The translations under genes and the position numbers were made by a program. The notes under the pieces are model-generated. The model did no database searches. It was not told the DNA's origin and saw nothing but the letters and a program-made list of their open reading frames with translations. DNA of 64,000 bases from Paludibacteraceae bacterium (GTDB taxonomy: Bacteria; Bacteroidota; Bacteroidia; Bacteroidales; Paludibacteraceae). The stretch spans positions 1-64,000 of the forward strand of contig JAKSKX010000016.1 of the NCBI GenBank assembly GCA_024401535.1, written 5' to 3'. The number at the start of each line of letters is the position of its first letter. Position 1 is the first letter of the stretch. Shown one piece after another: positions 25,370-34,377 of this stretch.

Positions 25370-26617
25370 TTACACCAACTTGTGGATGCAAAGACCACTA
25401 CGAAGCTTTGGCTCGAACCAAGTTGCCTTTGGCGGCATAATGTTTCCGCTGTCAGCAATGTCCATAATCTGCTGCATAGACACAGGGTAAAGAGCAAGAG
25501 CTGTCTTCATCTCGCCTGAATCTACTCTCTTCTTCAACTCCTTCAAACCACGAAGACCTCCAACGAAGTCAATTCTGTCAGAAGAACGAAGGTCCTTGAT
25601 GTTCAAAATCTCGTCAACGATAAGCTTTGAAGAAATACTTACGTCAAGAACACCGATTGGATCGTTGTCGTCGTATGTACCCTTCTTTGCTGTTAGGCTG
25701 TACCACTTTCCTGAAAGGTAAAGAGAGAAGTTGTGAAGAGCGTTTGGCTTGTACATGTCCTCGCCCTTGCACTCAACGTCGAAGTTCTTCTTTAATGCCT
25801 CAAGGAACTGCTCGTCAGTCAAGCCGTTAAGGTCACGAATCACACGGTTGTAGTCAAGAATAGTAAGCTGGCTTGCAGGGAAACAAACTGCCATGAAGTA
25901 GTTGTACTCCTCGTCACCCTTGTGATTAGGGTTCTGCTTTCTCTTCTCGTCTCCAACTAGAGCAGCTGCAGCCGAGCGGTGGTGTCCGTCAGCGATGTAA
26001 AGGTTCTTCATCTTGCCGAACTCCTCAGTTACAGTCTTGATGTCAGCGTCATCGCTGATTACCCAGAACTGGTGACCGAACCCATCGATAGGAGCAATGA
26101 AGTCATATACTGGCTTAGAAGAAGCGTATTTAGCTACAAGTTTGTCAAGGACAGCGTTGTCCGGATAAGCGAAGAATACAGGCTCGATATTTGCGTTGTT
26201 CACACGAACGTGCTTCATTCTATCCTCCTCCTTGTCACGGCGAGTAAGCTCATGCTTCTTGATGACACCTGTCATGTAGTCATCAACGTATGCACAAACT
26301 ACAAGTCCGTACTGAGTCTTTCCGTTCATTGTCTGTGCGTAGATGTAGTACTGCTCCTTCTCGTCCTGTACCAACCAACCCTTGTCCTGGAACATCTGGA
26401 AGTTCTGTGCAGCCTTTTCGTAAACACGTGGATCGTACTCACTTGTTCCCTCTGGGAAATCAATCTCTGGCTTAATGATATGGTAAAGAGACTTCTCGTT
26501 ACCCTTAGCCTCTTCGCGAGCCTCCTCGCTGTTAAGCACGTCGTATGGACGGCTCTCTACCTGCTCCACCAAATCCTTAGGTGGGCGAATACCCTTAAAT
26601 GGTTTTACTATTGCCAT
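25370..26617 (-). CDS. DUF1015 family protein
   Basis: A 415-residue member of DUF1015, a widespread family of unknown biochemical role. Typical features are the opening VKPFKGIRPPKDLVEQVESRPYDV, the PRVYEKAAQNFQMFQDKGWL segment, YIADGHHRSAAA near the middle (a strongly conserved ADGHHR motif that looks catalytic or metal-binding), and NYFMAVCFPASQLTILDYNRVI. Length is normal. It lies 15 bases after the menaquinone methyltransferase gene on the same strand and is probably co-transcribed with it. In other Bacteroidota, as I recall, DUF1015 genes often sit near D-3-phosphoglycerate dehydrogenase; no such gene is seen here. Confidence 0.9.
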   Translation of the reverse strand: MAIVKPFKGIRPPKDLVEQVESRPYDVLNSEEAREEAKGNEKSLYHIIKPEIDFPEGTSEYDPRVYEKAAQNFQMFQDKGWLVQDEKEQYYIYAQTMNGKTQYGLVVCAYVDDYMTGVIKKHELTRRDKEEDRMKHVRVNNANIEPVFFAYPDNAVLDKLVAKYASSKPVYDFIAPIDGFGHQFWVISDDADIKTVTEEFGKMKNLYIADGHHRSAAAALVGDEKRKQNPNHKGDEEYNYFMAVCFPASQLTILDYNRVIRDLNGLTDEQFLEALKKNFDVECKGEDMYKPNALHNFSLYLSGKWYSLTAKKGTYDDNDPIGVLDVSISSKLIVDEILNIKDLRSSDRIDFVGGLRGLKELKKRVDSGEMKTALALYPVSMQQIMDIADSGNIMPPKATWFEPKLRSGLCIHKLV

Positions 26618-26632
26618 TGTCTTATAATAATT

Positions 26633-27376
26633 TTATTTTGTTGCAAAATAGAAAGTGCAAGTCTGCATTGTGTAGGTGTCAATCTCCACTTTCGAGAAAC
26701 CTGACTTCTTCAAAAGCTCGGCCATAACCTTGCCTTGAGGGAAAGCCTCGATTGACGAGGGAAGATAGTCGTACGCATCCCTGCTTGTCCTTAACAGCTT
26801 AGCCATAATAGGAATAAACAGCTTTGTATATACCTTATAACCAAGCCAATATAGTTTATTTGTCGGTTCACTTAGCTCGAGAATTGCAAGCGAGCCACCA
26901 GGCTTGATAACTCTGCAAATCTCAGAAAGTCCTTTCTCAAGGCTCTCGAAGTTTCGAACTCCAAAAGCCACAGTCGCCGAGTCAAAAGTTGCATCAGCAA
27001 AAGGCAAAGACATGGAATCAGCCTTCTCGAGAGTAATTCTGTCGCTAAGATTGAGATTTGCAACCTTCACTTTGCCTACCTCAAGCATTTTCTCGGAAAG
27101 GTCTATGCCTGTAATCTTCTCGGGCTTGATAACATCGTATGCCTGAATGGCAAAGTCTCCGGTACCGGTAGCGACATCAAGTATTGTCTTGGGATTTTCT
27201 TTAGAAAGGCGCTTGATTGCATACTTTCTCCAGTTCTTGTCCTGATAAAGAGACATCAGACGATTCATAGTGTCATAGTGCGAGGCAATGCTATCAAACA
27301 TCTGCTCCACCTGCTGTGTCTTCGTTTCATTCTGATTCTGATAAGGCAAAACCTTCTCGCATCTATATTCTGTCAT
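26633..27376 (-). CDS. menG: Demethylmenaquinone methyltransferase (UbiE/MenG family)
   Basis: A 247-residue class I methyltransferase. It methylates demethylmenaquinone with S-adenosylmethionine in the last step of menaquinone synthesis, expected in an anaerobe or microaerophile with a menaquinone-based respiratory chain. Signatures: VEQMFDSIASHYDTMNRLMS at the N-terminus, ILDVATGTGDFAI (SAM-binding motif I), KITGIDLSEKMLEVG, and the family signature DSATVAFGVRNFE with LEKGLSEICRVIKPGG. It heads a short operon with the DUF1015 gene and is preceded by a TACCTTTG box. Confidence 0.93.
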   Translation of the reverse strand: MTEYRCEKVLPYQNQNETKTQQVEQMFDSIASHYDTMNRLMSLYQDKNWRKYAIKRLSKENPKTILDVATGTGDFAIQAYDVIKPEKITGIDLSEKMLEVGKVKVANLNLSDRITLEKADSMSLPFADATFDSATVAFGVRNFESLEKGLSEICRVIKPGGSLAILELSEPTNKLYWLGYKVYTKLFIPIMAKLLRTSRDAYDYLPSSIEAFPQGKVMAELLKKSGFSKVEIDTYTMQTCTFYFATK

Positions 27377-27403
27377 CTTTATCTCAGTTAGTTAATATCT
27401 CTG

Positions 27404-27411
27404 CAAAGGTA
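27404..27411 (-). promoter_or_regulatory. -7 box (TACCTTTG) of the menG-DUF1015 operon
   Basis: A minus-strand TACCTTTG lies 28 bases before the menG start. The -33 region is AT-rich, with a TTG at a slightly short distance. Confidence 0.5.
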
Positions 27412-27430
27412 ATATTTATTTTTTAGGCAA

Positions 27431-28963
27431 CTATTGATTATTAGTCACAAAAAAGTGAGTTTCTCCCTCAAAGATTTCCTCTAATCTATCATCAACACCA
27501 ACTTTAGCTTCATCTTTCTTGTCGAAAACCATATAGTTACGATTATCTTCTGTATAAGGCAACCACTCAAGCAAGTCGCTTACTTCATTTTTCGGGCCGA
27601 CATTCGGATTCGATGTCCAAGCAAAATTTGTCCAATAATGGCGCATTCTCTTTCCGATATTGCTTGCATTTGTTGAGTCTCCAAAATATAGCGGCATAGA
27701 GAACCACGGATGCATATTGTCAAACAGCAATGGCATCTCTGCGACGTGGCAAGCGCCAAAGCCCTTCAACCTGAACAACCAGGGAGCATAGTCAAAACGA
27801 TACACATAAACAGGGTTCTGCTTGGATATTGCTTGGGCTACACGAACTTTAGGGATATGGTACATTATTTCGCCAGCTATGTCGCAATAGTCAACGACTT
27901 TGGGCTTCAACGAATGACGCTCCAGGACTCTGTTTCTATACTCCTCCGTTTTATAAGGGAAGATTCTCTTCAAACACTCTTTGCCGTCAATCTTCTTCAT
28001 CACTTTAGCAAATACATGAGCCTCATCCCTGTTAGAGCCGATTAGCAATGGCTTTCCTAACTCCTCGAACTTAGACAAGGAAGGAAACTCCTTCAAGTAT
28101 TCTCCATCAACAACAGGATTGATTGTGCAGATTCCGAACTTTGTCTTTCGAACATAGTCATCCATTCCTTCAATCTGCCTTGTAAGCTTCATATAGTCAA
28201 CAGTCCTGATCAGCTCAACCTGATCGGGTGTAAGGCCTAATCTTGAAAGGTATTCGGTTGCAACCTCCTTTGCCTGTTCTTTAGTATAGAATGATTCCAT
28301 GCAGGCGCTCTGAACGATAGCCTTATGAAACAAGTCTTTTGCAGACTCAACACACATCATCGCCATAGTGAGGGCTCCGCCTGCAGACTGTCCCCAAAGA
28401 GTCACGTTATCAGGGTTACCTCCATAAGAAGAAATATTCTCTTGTATCCATCTCAGAGCCATCTCGCAATCCTTTAATCCGAGATTAGATTCGAAGTCAC
28501 TACTGAACTCGCTCAAATAAAGGAAACCGTATGCTCCGAGTCGGTAATTTACTGTCACAACGATACAGTTTCCTTCATATGCTAGCTTTCGTGCATCATA
28601 TAGTCCGTCTTTGCCATGCTTAAACGAACCCGAGCAACCTCCGTGTACATAAGAGCCTCCATAGAGCCACACCATTACTGGCAAAGAACCTCCATAAGCA
28701 AGCACCGAAGAAGGAATATAAATATTCAGATAAAGACAATCCTCACTACAAGTTAAAGGATTCATTGGATGCTGAATAGGGTCTTTAGGCAAATGAGTGC
28801 AGTCAAGCACATCTGGCCAAGAATTCTTCTTGACAGGAGCCTTGAACTGTAAGTTCCCTATAGGTTTCTCTGCATAAGGCACACCTAAAAACATTCCTCC
28901 GTTGTTAGTCTGTGTTCCTTTTACATCTCCCAATGGTGTCTTTATTACCAACTCTTTAATCAT
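27431..28963 (-). CDS. Type B carboxylesterase family protein
   Basis: A 510-residue alpha/beta-hydrolase of the carboxylesterase type B group. Signatures are VKGTQTNNGGMFLGVPYAEKP-like opening, SEDCLYLNIYIP, the oxyanion region WLYGGSYVHGG, and the nucleophile elbow WGQSAGGALT with the catalytic serine. The acidic residue is likely in LLIGSNRDEAHVF, and the histidine in GACHVAEMPLLF. No signal peptide is seen, so it is probably cytoplasmic. I chose the start at 28963 because the next upstream ATG (28987) falls inside the TATCTTTG promoter box. It is a single-gene unit. Substrate is unknown; short-chain esters or acetylated sugars are possible. Confidence 0.85.
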   Translation of the reverse strand: MIKELVIKTPLGDVKGTQTNNGGMFLGVPYAEKPIGNLQFKAPVKKNSWPDVLDCTHLPKDPIQHPMNPLTCSEDCLYLNIYIPSSVLAYGGSLPVMVWLYGGSYVHGGCSGSFKHGKDGLYDARKLAYEGNCIVVTVNYRLGAYGFLYLSEFSSDFESNLGLKDCEMALRWIQENISSYGGNPDNVTLWGQSAGGALTMAMMCVESAKDLFHKAIVQSACMESFYTKEQAKEVATEYLSRLGLTPDQVELIRTVDYMKLTRQIEGMDDYVRKTKFGICTINPVVDGEYLKEFPSLSKFEELGKPLLIGSNRDEAHVFAKVMKKIDGKECLKRIFPYKTEEYRNRVLERHSLKPKVVDYCDIAGEIMYHIPKVRVAQAISKQNPVYVYRFDYAPWLFRLKGFGACHVAEMPLLFDNMHPWFSMPLYFGDSTNASNIGKRMRHYWTNFAWTSNPNVGPKNEVSDLLEWLPYTEDNRNYMVFDKKDEAKVGVDDRLEEIFEGETHFFVTNNQ

Positions 28964-28984
28964 AATCTCTCTTCTATATGGATG

Positions 28985-29012
28985 CAAAGATACAACAAAA
29001 AAAGAGAGACAA
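28985..29012 (-). promoter_or_regulatory. Promoter of the carboxylesterase gene
   Basis: A minus-strand TATCTTTG (complement of 28985-28992) has a TTG 17 bases upstream. It overlaps the first possible start codon, which argues for the downstream start. Confidence 0.5.
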
Positions 29013-29056
29013 TGTTAAATTGACTCCCTTTTTATTGATTTGTATGTCATTGACTA

Positions 29057-29803
29057 TTACATACCACCCATAGAAAGAACTCCACTCATATCCTTGAACA
29101 ACTGTCCTAACTGTGTAGCCTCAGCACTTGAATAACCATCTTTTGTGATTGAAGAAATAAAATCCTTAACCCAAGTTGCGTTATCCTTGTTACTGTTGTA
29201 TGTCATCATCGCAGAAACTAGCTGGCCTTGAACCTCTTCAGGAAGTTTTGCTAAAGTTCCAAAATCAGTAGGGTTCATTGCTAGAATCTGATCTTTATAC
29301 TTCTCAAACACTGACTTGTAAGGCAAAGCATCAGCTGTTCCATTACCAGAATTCTGACCGTTTCCGCCCTTAAGAACTTTTATTGCTGCTGCTAGGTCAC
29401 TGGCACTCACGTTATCCTTAAGCATTCCCATTTCAACAAGACTGCTAACTGCATCGTCAAGCATTGTCTTTATCTGGTCAGCACTTATTTTCTCTGTTGC
29501 AGCAGCTTCTGTGAATGACTTTACCCATGACTCGTTTGCCTTGTTCTTGTTGTACTCCACCAAGACCTTTGCTGCCTGCAAAACATCTGCGTCAGTCAAG
29601 TCATCTACAGACGCCATCATATCCTCCTCAGAGCCGTCACCCATCTTCTCTATTACAGACTGCGACTGTTGTCCCAAAGTTTGAGGATTTGCTGGAGTGG
29701 AAGACTCCTTCTTTGACGAATCGTCATCGTCATCATCACAAGATGTGAAAGCTAGTGACGACAAAGTCATGACCGCCATAGCATAATAAAAGTATTTTTT
29801 CAT
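29057..29803 (-). CDS. Putative lipoprotein with two repeated helical modules
   Basis: A 248-residue predicted lipoprotein (signal peptide, lipobox SLAFTSCDDDDDD with Cys22, then a run of six aspartates that would act as a surface-exposed acidic linker). The mature part appears to hold two related segments: LVEYNKNKANESWVKSFTEAAATEKISADQIKTM and AMMTYNSNKDNATWVKDFISSITKDGYSSAEATQL. They share the pattern YNxNKxNxxWVKxF, so it seems to be an internal duplication. I do not recognise a named family. It is followed in reverse by a small exported DUF4377-like gene upstream on the same strand, but about 70 bases separate them. Confidence 0.65.
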   Translation of the reverse strand: MKKYFYYAMAVMTLSSLAFTSCDDDDDDSSKKESSTPANPQTLGQQSQSVIEKMGDGSEEDMMASVDDLTDADVLQAAKVLVEYNKNKANESWVKSFTEAAATEKISADQIKTMLDDAVSSLVEMGMLKDNVSASDLAAAIKVLKGGNGQNSGNGTADALPYKSVFEKYKDQILAMNPTDFGTLAKLPEEVQGQLVSAMMTYNSNKDNATWVKDFISSITKDGYSSAEATQLGQLFKDMSGVLSMGGM

Positions 29804-29874
29804 AGCCTAATATAATAAATATAAAACAAAAGGGAATAATAGGCATGCCACTATTCCCCTATAAACTAAAAGAC

Positions 29875-30249
29875 TTATTTCTTAGACTCAGCTGCAGTCT
29901 TTGCCGCACGATTCTCTGCAGCCTTCTTTCTCATCTCCAACTGCTTGAAATAAACTTCAGAGTTATCACGACCGATAGTCTTGATTACAACGATAGTATC
30001 AAGAGATGGGTCATACTTCTCTACGTGCATAGTGTACTCGTAACCGCTCTCGTAGTAGAAGTTACGGAATCCACCGCAGAAAGGCTCCCAAGGAGTCTTG
30101 TCCTTACGGCTATAACCACGACGAATCTGGTAGCAGCGCTGATTGTCCTCTGTTAGGACCTTTTCAGGGCTTACTTTCATAAATTCTCCTTCTGCCATAG
30201 CATTTAGAGAAAACAATCCTAAGATTGCACCAAAAATTATCTTTTTCAT
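29875..30249 (-). CDS. Small exported DUF4377-like protein
   Basis: A 124-residue protein with signal peptide MKKIIFGAILGLFSLNAMAEG. The core reads CYQIRRGYSRKDKTPWEPFCGGFRNFYYESGYEYTMHV, which matches the DUF4377 pattern C-x-Q-x-R...W-x-x-F...F-x-Y-E-x-G-Y-x-Y. Proteins of this kind are small secreted beta-rich domains whose role is unknown. The C-terminus is a charged helix rich in Ala and Lys (MRKKAAENRAAKTAAESKK) that may be flexible. A TATATTTG box lies 43 bases upstream. Confidence 0.6.
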   Translation of the reverse strand: MKKIIFGAILGLFSLNAMAEGEFMKVSPEKVLTEDNQRCYQIRRGYSRKDKTPWEPFCGGFRNFYYESGYEYTMHVEKYDPSLDTIVVIKTIGRDNSEVYFKQLEMRKKAAENRAAKTAAESKK

Positions 30250-30291
30250 TTCAATATCTCCTTATCCTATTTATGTTATTGCTTATGGGTG

Positions 30292-30299
30292 CAAATATA
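30292..30299 (-). promoter_or_regulatory. -7 box (TATATTTG) of the DUF4377-like gene
   Basis: A minus-strand TATATTTG lies 43 bases before the start codon, with an ATTG about 17 bases further upstream. Confidence 0.5.
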
Positions 30300-30375
30300 G
30301 TTAAAAATTATAATTACAATCCATTTTGGCAAAAAATATCACATAAATTAAGACATTTTAAGGTTTTACACCCTG

Positions 30376-31500
30376 TTATATTATTGAATTAAGTTTATCT
30401 GCGATTGCATCCTTCTTCACATTTCCACTCATCTTCTCTACCATTTCACCATCCTTGAAGAACAGCAAAGTAGGAGCGGACATCACACGATACCGCATGC
30501 AAGTGTCATCCATTTCTCCGCTTCCCATATCTCCGCTACAAAGCATTGCCTTGCCTTCGAAATCAGCAGCAATCTCCTCCATAGCCTTCTTAACGGCCTT
30601 ACAAGGACCGCATCCTGGCGCACCAATCTCGATTAACACAACTTTATTGTTTGACAACACGTCAGTAATTGTCTGATCTGTAATCTCCTGTATCATAGCC
30701 TCTGATTTAATAGTGTTAATAAATCCTTCCTTATATAGTTTCTCGACAGCATTATATATTCCGTCGTTGTCAACATCGTCAGTTACTCGCTTTGCCACGG
30801 CCTTCACATAGTCTGGTGCAGAACCCATAGCTATGCCCATACCGACAGAGCCGAGCATCTCAACGTCATTCCCTCCATCACCGAAAGCGAGAGCCTCGTC
30901 CATTGAAAGTCCCAAAAACTCAAGCACCTTCTCTATTCCCACCTGCTTGTTCACTCCATTAGGGATGATGTCGCTGAACAAGTCGCTCCAACGTGGAGCA
31001 TAACAGTCGGGGAACATTGGAAGCACATCCTTGTTTTCCTCGGGCGCAAAGGATATCATCAGCTGATAGACATTCTTGTGCTCATAGTCTCGCAAGTTCA
31101 CGACATCAGGAACCGGGAACGCCAAGACATTAAACAGTTCCGCCATCTTCTCATCAGCGAAATTCATCACCACAGCATCATCTGTCACGAAGCATGTCGA
31201 ACGGGGGTGTTCGTCAATATAGTCAAGCCAGCGGGCTACATCGCTCTCCTTCAATGTCACACCGTACACAACCTTGTCGCCTATGGTGCACAAGCCGCCA
31301 TTTACCTGGACAATACCATCGAACATGTGCATGTAGGGTTCAAGTCTGTCCATGCTCACACGATGTCTGCCGCTTGCAATAAAAAGTTTAACACCGCTCC
31401 TTCGCAACTTCTCCAAAGCCTTGATTGAAGAATCAGGAATCTCGTGTGTATTGAAACTTAGCAAAGTTCCGTCTATGTCAAAGAAAGCGGCTTTAATCAT
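30376..31500 (-). CDS. HAD-family (Cof-type) phosphatase fused to a thioredoxin domain
   Basis: A 374-residue two-domain protein. Residues 1-262 are a complete Cof-type HAD-IIB phosphatase: FFDIDGTLLSF (motif I nucleophile Asp), FIASGR (motif II Ser), and ALAFGDGGNDVEML (motif IV), ending at GIYNAVEKLYKEGFI as stand-alone members do. A short linker (NTIKSEA) leads to about 105 residues of thioredoxin fold with the active site GAPGCGPCK and cis-proline SAPTLLFF. The second half begins with its own Met in a position where a separate gene would start (about 30711, preceded by AGAGG). Both domains look intact. Either this is a true fusion, or two genes became joined by loss of a stop codon or by an indel. 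Confidence 0.85.
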   Translation of the reverse strand: MIKAAFFDIDGTLLSFNTHEIPDSSIKALEKLRRSGVKLFIASGRHRVSMDRLEPYMHMFDGIVQVNGGLCTIGDKVVYGVTLKESDVARWLDYIDEHPRSTCFVTDDAVVMNFADEKMAELFNVLAFPVPDVVNLRDYEHKNVYQLMISFAPEENKDVLPMFPDCYAPRWSDLFSDIIPNGVNKQVGIEKVLEFLGLSMDEALAFGDGGNDVEMLGSVGMGIAMGSAPDYVKAVAKRVTDDVDNDGIYNAVEKLYKEGFINTIKSEAMIQEITDQTITDVLSNNKVVLIEIGAPGCGPCKAVKKAMEEIAADFEGKAMLCSGDMGSGEMDDTCMRYRVMSAPTLLFFKDGEMVEKMSGNVKKDAIADKLNSII

Positions 31501-31512
31501 TCTGTCCTGCTA

Positions 31513-31542
31513 CAAAATTACTCAAAAAAATTGCTTTACAAA
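31513..31542 (-). promoter_or_regulatory. Possible promoter of the HAD-thioredoxin gene
   Basis: On the minus strand TAATTTTG (complement of 31513-31520) is preceded at 18 bases by TTTG (complement of 31539-31542). It sits between the waaA stop and the HAD start and would give an almost leaderless mRNA. Confidence 0.4.
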
Positions 31543-31543
31543 A

Positions 31544-32770
31544 TTATCCGAATATTTCTTTCATTACAATTTCAGTCGCTCCACAGTTCTGCTGAACAAA
31601 ATTGCGGGCTTCTGCAGAACTATTTGCCAATGTAGAGCAATCCGGATTAAACATTTCGTCCAACAACGGGAATAGAGTCTCCTTATTCTCGATTGGGTGT
31701 GCAACACCGGCCTTCACCATTTCAACAGCCTCTCGGAAACGCTTGTAATTCGGACCGAAGAATATCGGCATACCATAAACCGCCGGCTCTAGGGTGTTGT
31801 GTATTCCGACTCCGAAACCACCACCAACATAACCGACATTTCCATACTTGTAAACCGAAGTAAGAATTCCTATGCAGTCTATAATTAGACAGTCGGCATC
31901 CTTAGCCTCGTCAGGATTAGTCTTTGTATATCGAACGTACTTCTTGCCCTCTAGTTTCTTGCATATCTGCTGAACGTGGTCTTCGCTTGTTACGTGAGGA
32001 GCAAGAATCATCTTGATGTCATGATTCTGGAAATACTCGCACAAAAGGTTCTCGTCCGGCTCCCAAGAGCTACCTGCTATAAGCACAAGCCTTCCGCCTT
32101 TGAAAGCCTCAACGATAGGAAGGTCGTTACATTGGCTGGCAATCTCGGCAACACGGTCAAAACGAGTGTCACCAACAACGGTCACGTTCTCTACGCTCAC
32201 ACTCTTCAGCAACTGAACAGAATTGCTGTCCTGAACGAAAAGACGGTTGAATCGCTTCAAGAAGGAAGCATACCACTTTCCGTACCACTTGAAGAACAAC
32301 TGTTCCTCACGGAATATGGCTGAAACTATGTAAGTCGGGATCTTGTTCGAATGCAAAGCATTAAGGAAGCACAACCAAAACTCGTACTTTACAAAAATAG
32401 CAGAGTGCAATGGAACAAGCTTCAAAAACTTTCGAGCATTGAACCATGTATCCATAGGCATATAGCACACGATATCGGCAACATCGTAATTCTTTCTTAC
32501 CTCGTAACCAGAAGGCGAGAAGAAAGTAAGAATCACCTTTAGTTCAGGATGCCCCCTCTTTATACGCTCAATTATCGGACGCCCCTGCTCAAACTCTCCA
32601 AGAGATGCAGCATGAACCCAAACATACTTACTGTTAGGGTCAACCTTCTCCTTCAGCATGTCAAACACACCTCTGCGACCATCAATAAACTGCTTGGCCT
32701 TAGAATTGAAGAAATGAGCAATATAAATACCCAACCAATAAATGAATATGCCTAAGTTGTAAAGTATCAT
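31544..32770 (-). CDS. waaA: 3-deoxy-D-manno-octulosonate (Kdo) transferase
   Basis: A 408-residue GT30 enzyme that adds Kdo to lipid A precursor at the inner membrane. The N-terminal anchor is LGIFIYWLGIYIAHFF. Hallmarks: WVHAASLGEFEQGRPII (the catalytic Glu region), VKYEFWLCF, FVQDSNSVQLL, VVGDTRFDRV, and near the end NVGYVGGGFGVGIHNTLEPAVYGMPIFFGPNY, which is the donor-binding part. A TTG-started longer form from 32794 is possible, but the ATG at 32770 gives the normal beginning of the membrane anchor. It lies 55 bases after gltX on the same strand. Confidence 0.93.
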   Translation of the reverse strand: MILYNLGIFIYWLGIYIAHFFNSKAKQFIDGRRGVFDMLKEKVDPNSKYVWVHAASLGEFEQGRPIIERIKRGHPELKVILTFFSPSGYEVRKNYDVADIVCYMPMDTWFNARKFLKLVPLHSAIFVKYEFWLCFLNALHSNKIPTYIVSAIFREEQLFFKWYGKWYASFLKRFNRLFVQDSNSVQLLKSVSVENVTVVGDTRFDRVAEIASQCNDLPIVEAFKGGRLVLIAGSSWEPDENLLCEYFQNHDIKMILAPHVTSEDHVQQICKKLEGKKYVRYTKTNPDEAKDADCLIIDCIGILTSVYKYGNVGYVGGGFGVGIHNTLEPAVYGMPIFFGPNYKRFREAVEMVKAGVAHPIENKETLFPLLDEMFNPDCSTLANSSAEARNFVQQNCGATEIVMKEIFG

Positions 32771-32825
32771 TTTTGTATTTATTTTGAGAGCCAAAGACTA
32801 AATGTCTTTAGCTCCCAATTCTTTT

Positions 32826-34346
32826 TCATTTAATTTTCTCGATGGCAACCTTGGTTCTCTTTATTGTTTCTTCCTTACCAAGGATTTCGATAATATCAAA
32901 CATGTGAGGTCCACGAGCAGCTCCGATAATAGAGGTACGGAACGAGTTCATCACCACGCCTGTCTTGTATTCGTTCTTAGCAATCCAGTCCATAATGATT
33001 GGCTCGATTGTCTGAGACTTGAAGTCATCAATGCCGTTAAGAATCTCGATCATGTCAGCCATTAGCTTTGGAGACTCCTCTTTCCAATGTTTCTTCAAAG
33101 ACTTCTCGTCATACTCAGTTGGAGCCTCAAAGAAGAAGTTTGTTTCCTGCCACAAGTCAGCAACGAAAGAGATACGAGTCTTGACCATAGAGACTATCTT
33201 TACAAGTACCTCTCTAGCAGGCTCATAGCCTTTGGACTTTAGCAATGGAGCGTACATGTCTGCCAACTCCTCGTCACTCTTCTTTGTGATGTATTCGTGA
33301 TTGAACCACTTAGCCTTCTCATAGTCAAATCTTGCACCGCTCTTGCTTACATGATCAAGAGAGAACAACTCGGCAAGCTCGTCAACTGTGAACAAGTCTC
33401 TGTCAAGACCTGGATTCCATCCAAGCAAAGCAAGGAAGTTCACAACAGCCTCAGGCATGTAACCGCTCTCACGATAACCTGAAGAAGTCTCTCCACTCTT
33501 CGGATCGTTCCATAGCAATGGGAATACAGGGAAACCAAGCTTGTCTCCATCTCTTTTGCTCAACTTTCCGTTACCAACTGGCTTTAGAAGAAGAGGAAGA
33601 TGAGCGAAACGCGGCATAGTATCCTCCCAACCGAAATAACGGTAAAGAAGTATATGAAGCGGAGCAGAAGGCAACCACTCCTCACCACGGATAACATGAG
33701 TGATGCCCATCAAGTGGTCATCAACAATGTTAGCCAAGTGATAAGTTGGAAGGTCATCAGCAGACTTGTAAAGAACCTTGTCATCAAGGATATTCGAGTT
33801 GATTGTTACATCACCACGCACCATGTCGTGAACTGTAATATCCTCGTCTGGCTGAATCTTTGCACGGACAACGTACTTCTCTCCGGCAGCTATCTTAGCC
33901 TTAACCTCGTCCTCGCTCATAGTTAGGGAGTTCTTTCCCATCGAACGAGTCTTGGCATCGTACTGGAAGTTAGGGATATCGTTGCGAAGTTTCTCCAATT
34001 CCTCCGGAGTATCGAATGCGATGTATGCGTTGCCGTTGTTAAGAAGGATATCCACGTACTTCCTATAGATATCACGTCTTTCGCTCTGACGGTAAGGGCC
34101 ATTCTCTCCACCTACTCCAACACCCTCGTCAAACTTTACACCAAGCCATTTGAAAGACTCGATGATGTACTCCTCAGCACCAGGAACAAAACGTGTAGAG
34201 TCTGTATCCTCGATACGAAGAAGAAGGTCTCCGCCATGCTTCTTGGCGAAAAGATAGTTATATAGTGCAGTTCGCACGCCTCCGATATGAAGAGGTCCTG
34301 TTGGACTTGGTGCGAATCTTACTCTTACTCTGCGATTATCACTCAT
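32826..34346 (-). CDS. gltX: Glutamyl-tRNA synthetase
   Basis: A 506-residue class Ic aminoacyl-tRNA synthetase that charges tRNA-Glu. The HIGH-type motif is [19 protein letters not shown] and the KMSKS-type motif is KLSKRDGD. Other family blocks are [41 protein letters not shown] and [11 protein letters not shown]. The C-terminal anticodon-binding domain is helical and complete, and the length is normal. It follows thrC at 31 bases and precedes waaA, and may share the threonine operon's transcript. Confidence 0.96.
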   Translation of the reverse strand: MSDNRRVRVRFAPSPTGPLHIGGVRTALYNYLFAKKHGGDLLLRIEDTDSTRFVPGAEEYIIESFKWLGVKFDEGVGVGGENGPYRQSERRDIYRKYVDILLNNGNAYIAFDTPEELEKLRNDIPNFQYDAKTRSMGKNSLTMSEDEVKAKIAAGEKYVVRAKIQPDEDITVHDMVRGDVTINSNILDDKVLYKSADDLPTYHLANIVDDHLMGITHVIRGEEWLPSAPLHILLYRYFGWEDTMPRFAHLPLLLKPVGNGKLSKRDGDKLGFPVFPLLWNDPKSGETSSGYRESGYMPEAVVNFLALLGWNPGLDRDLFTVDELAELFSLDHVSKSGARFDYEKAKWFNHEYITKKSDEELADMYAPLLKSKGYEPAREVLVKIVSMVKTRISFVADLWQETNFFFEAPTEYDEKSLKKHWKEESPKLMADMIEILNGIDDFKSQTIEPIIMDWIAKNEYKTGVVMNSFRTSIIGAARGPHMFDIIEILGKEETIKRTKVAIEKIK

Positions 34347-34377
34347 TGTAGTCGATAATTGAATAGTTGATAATGAA

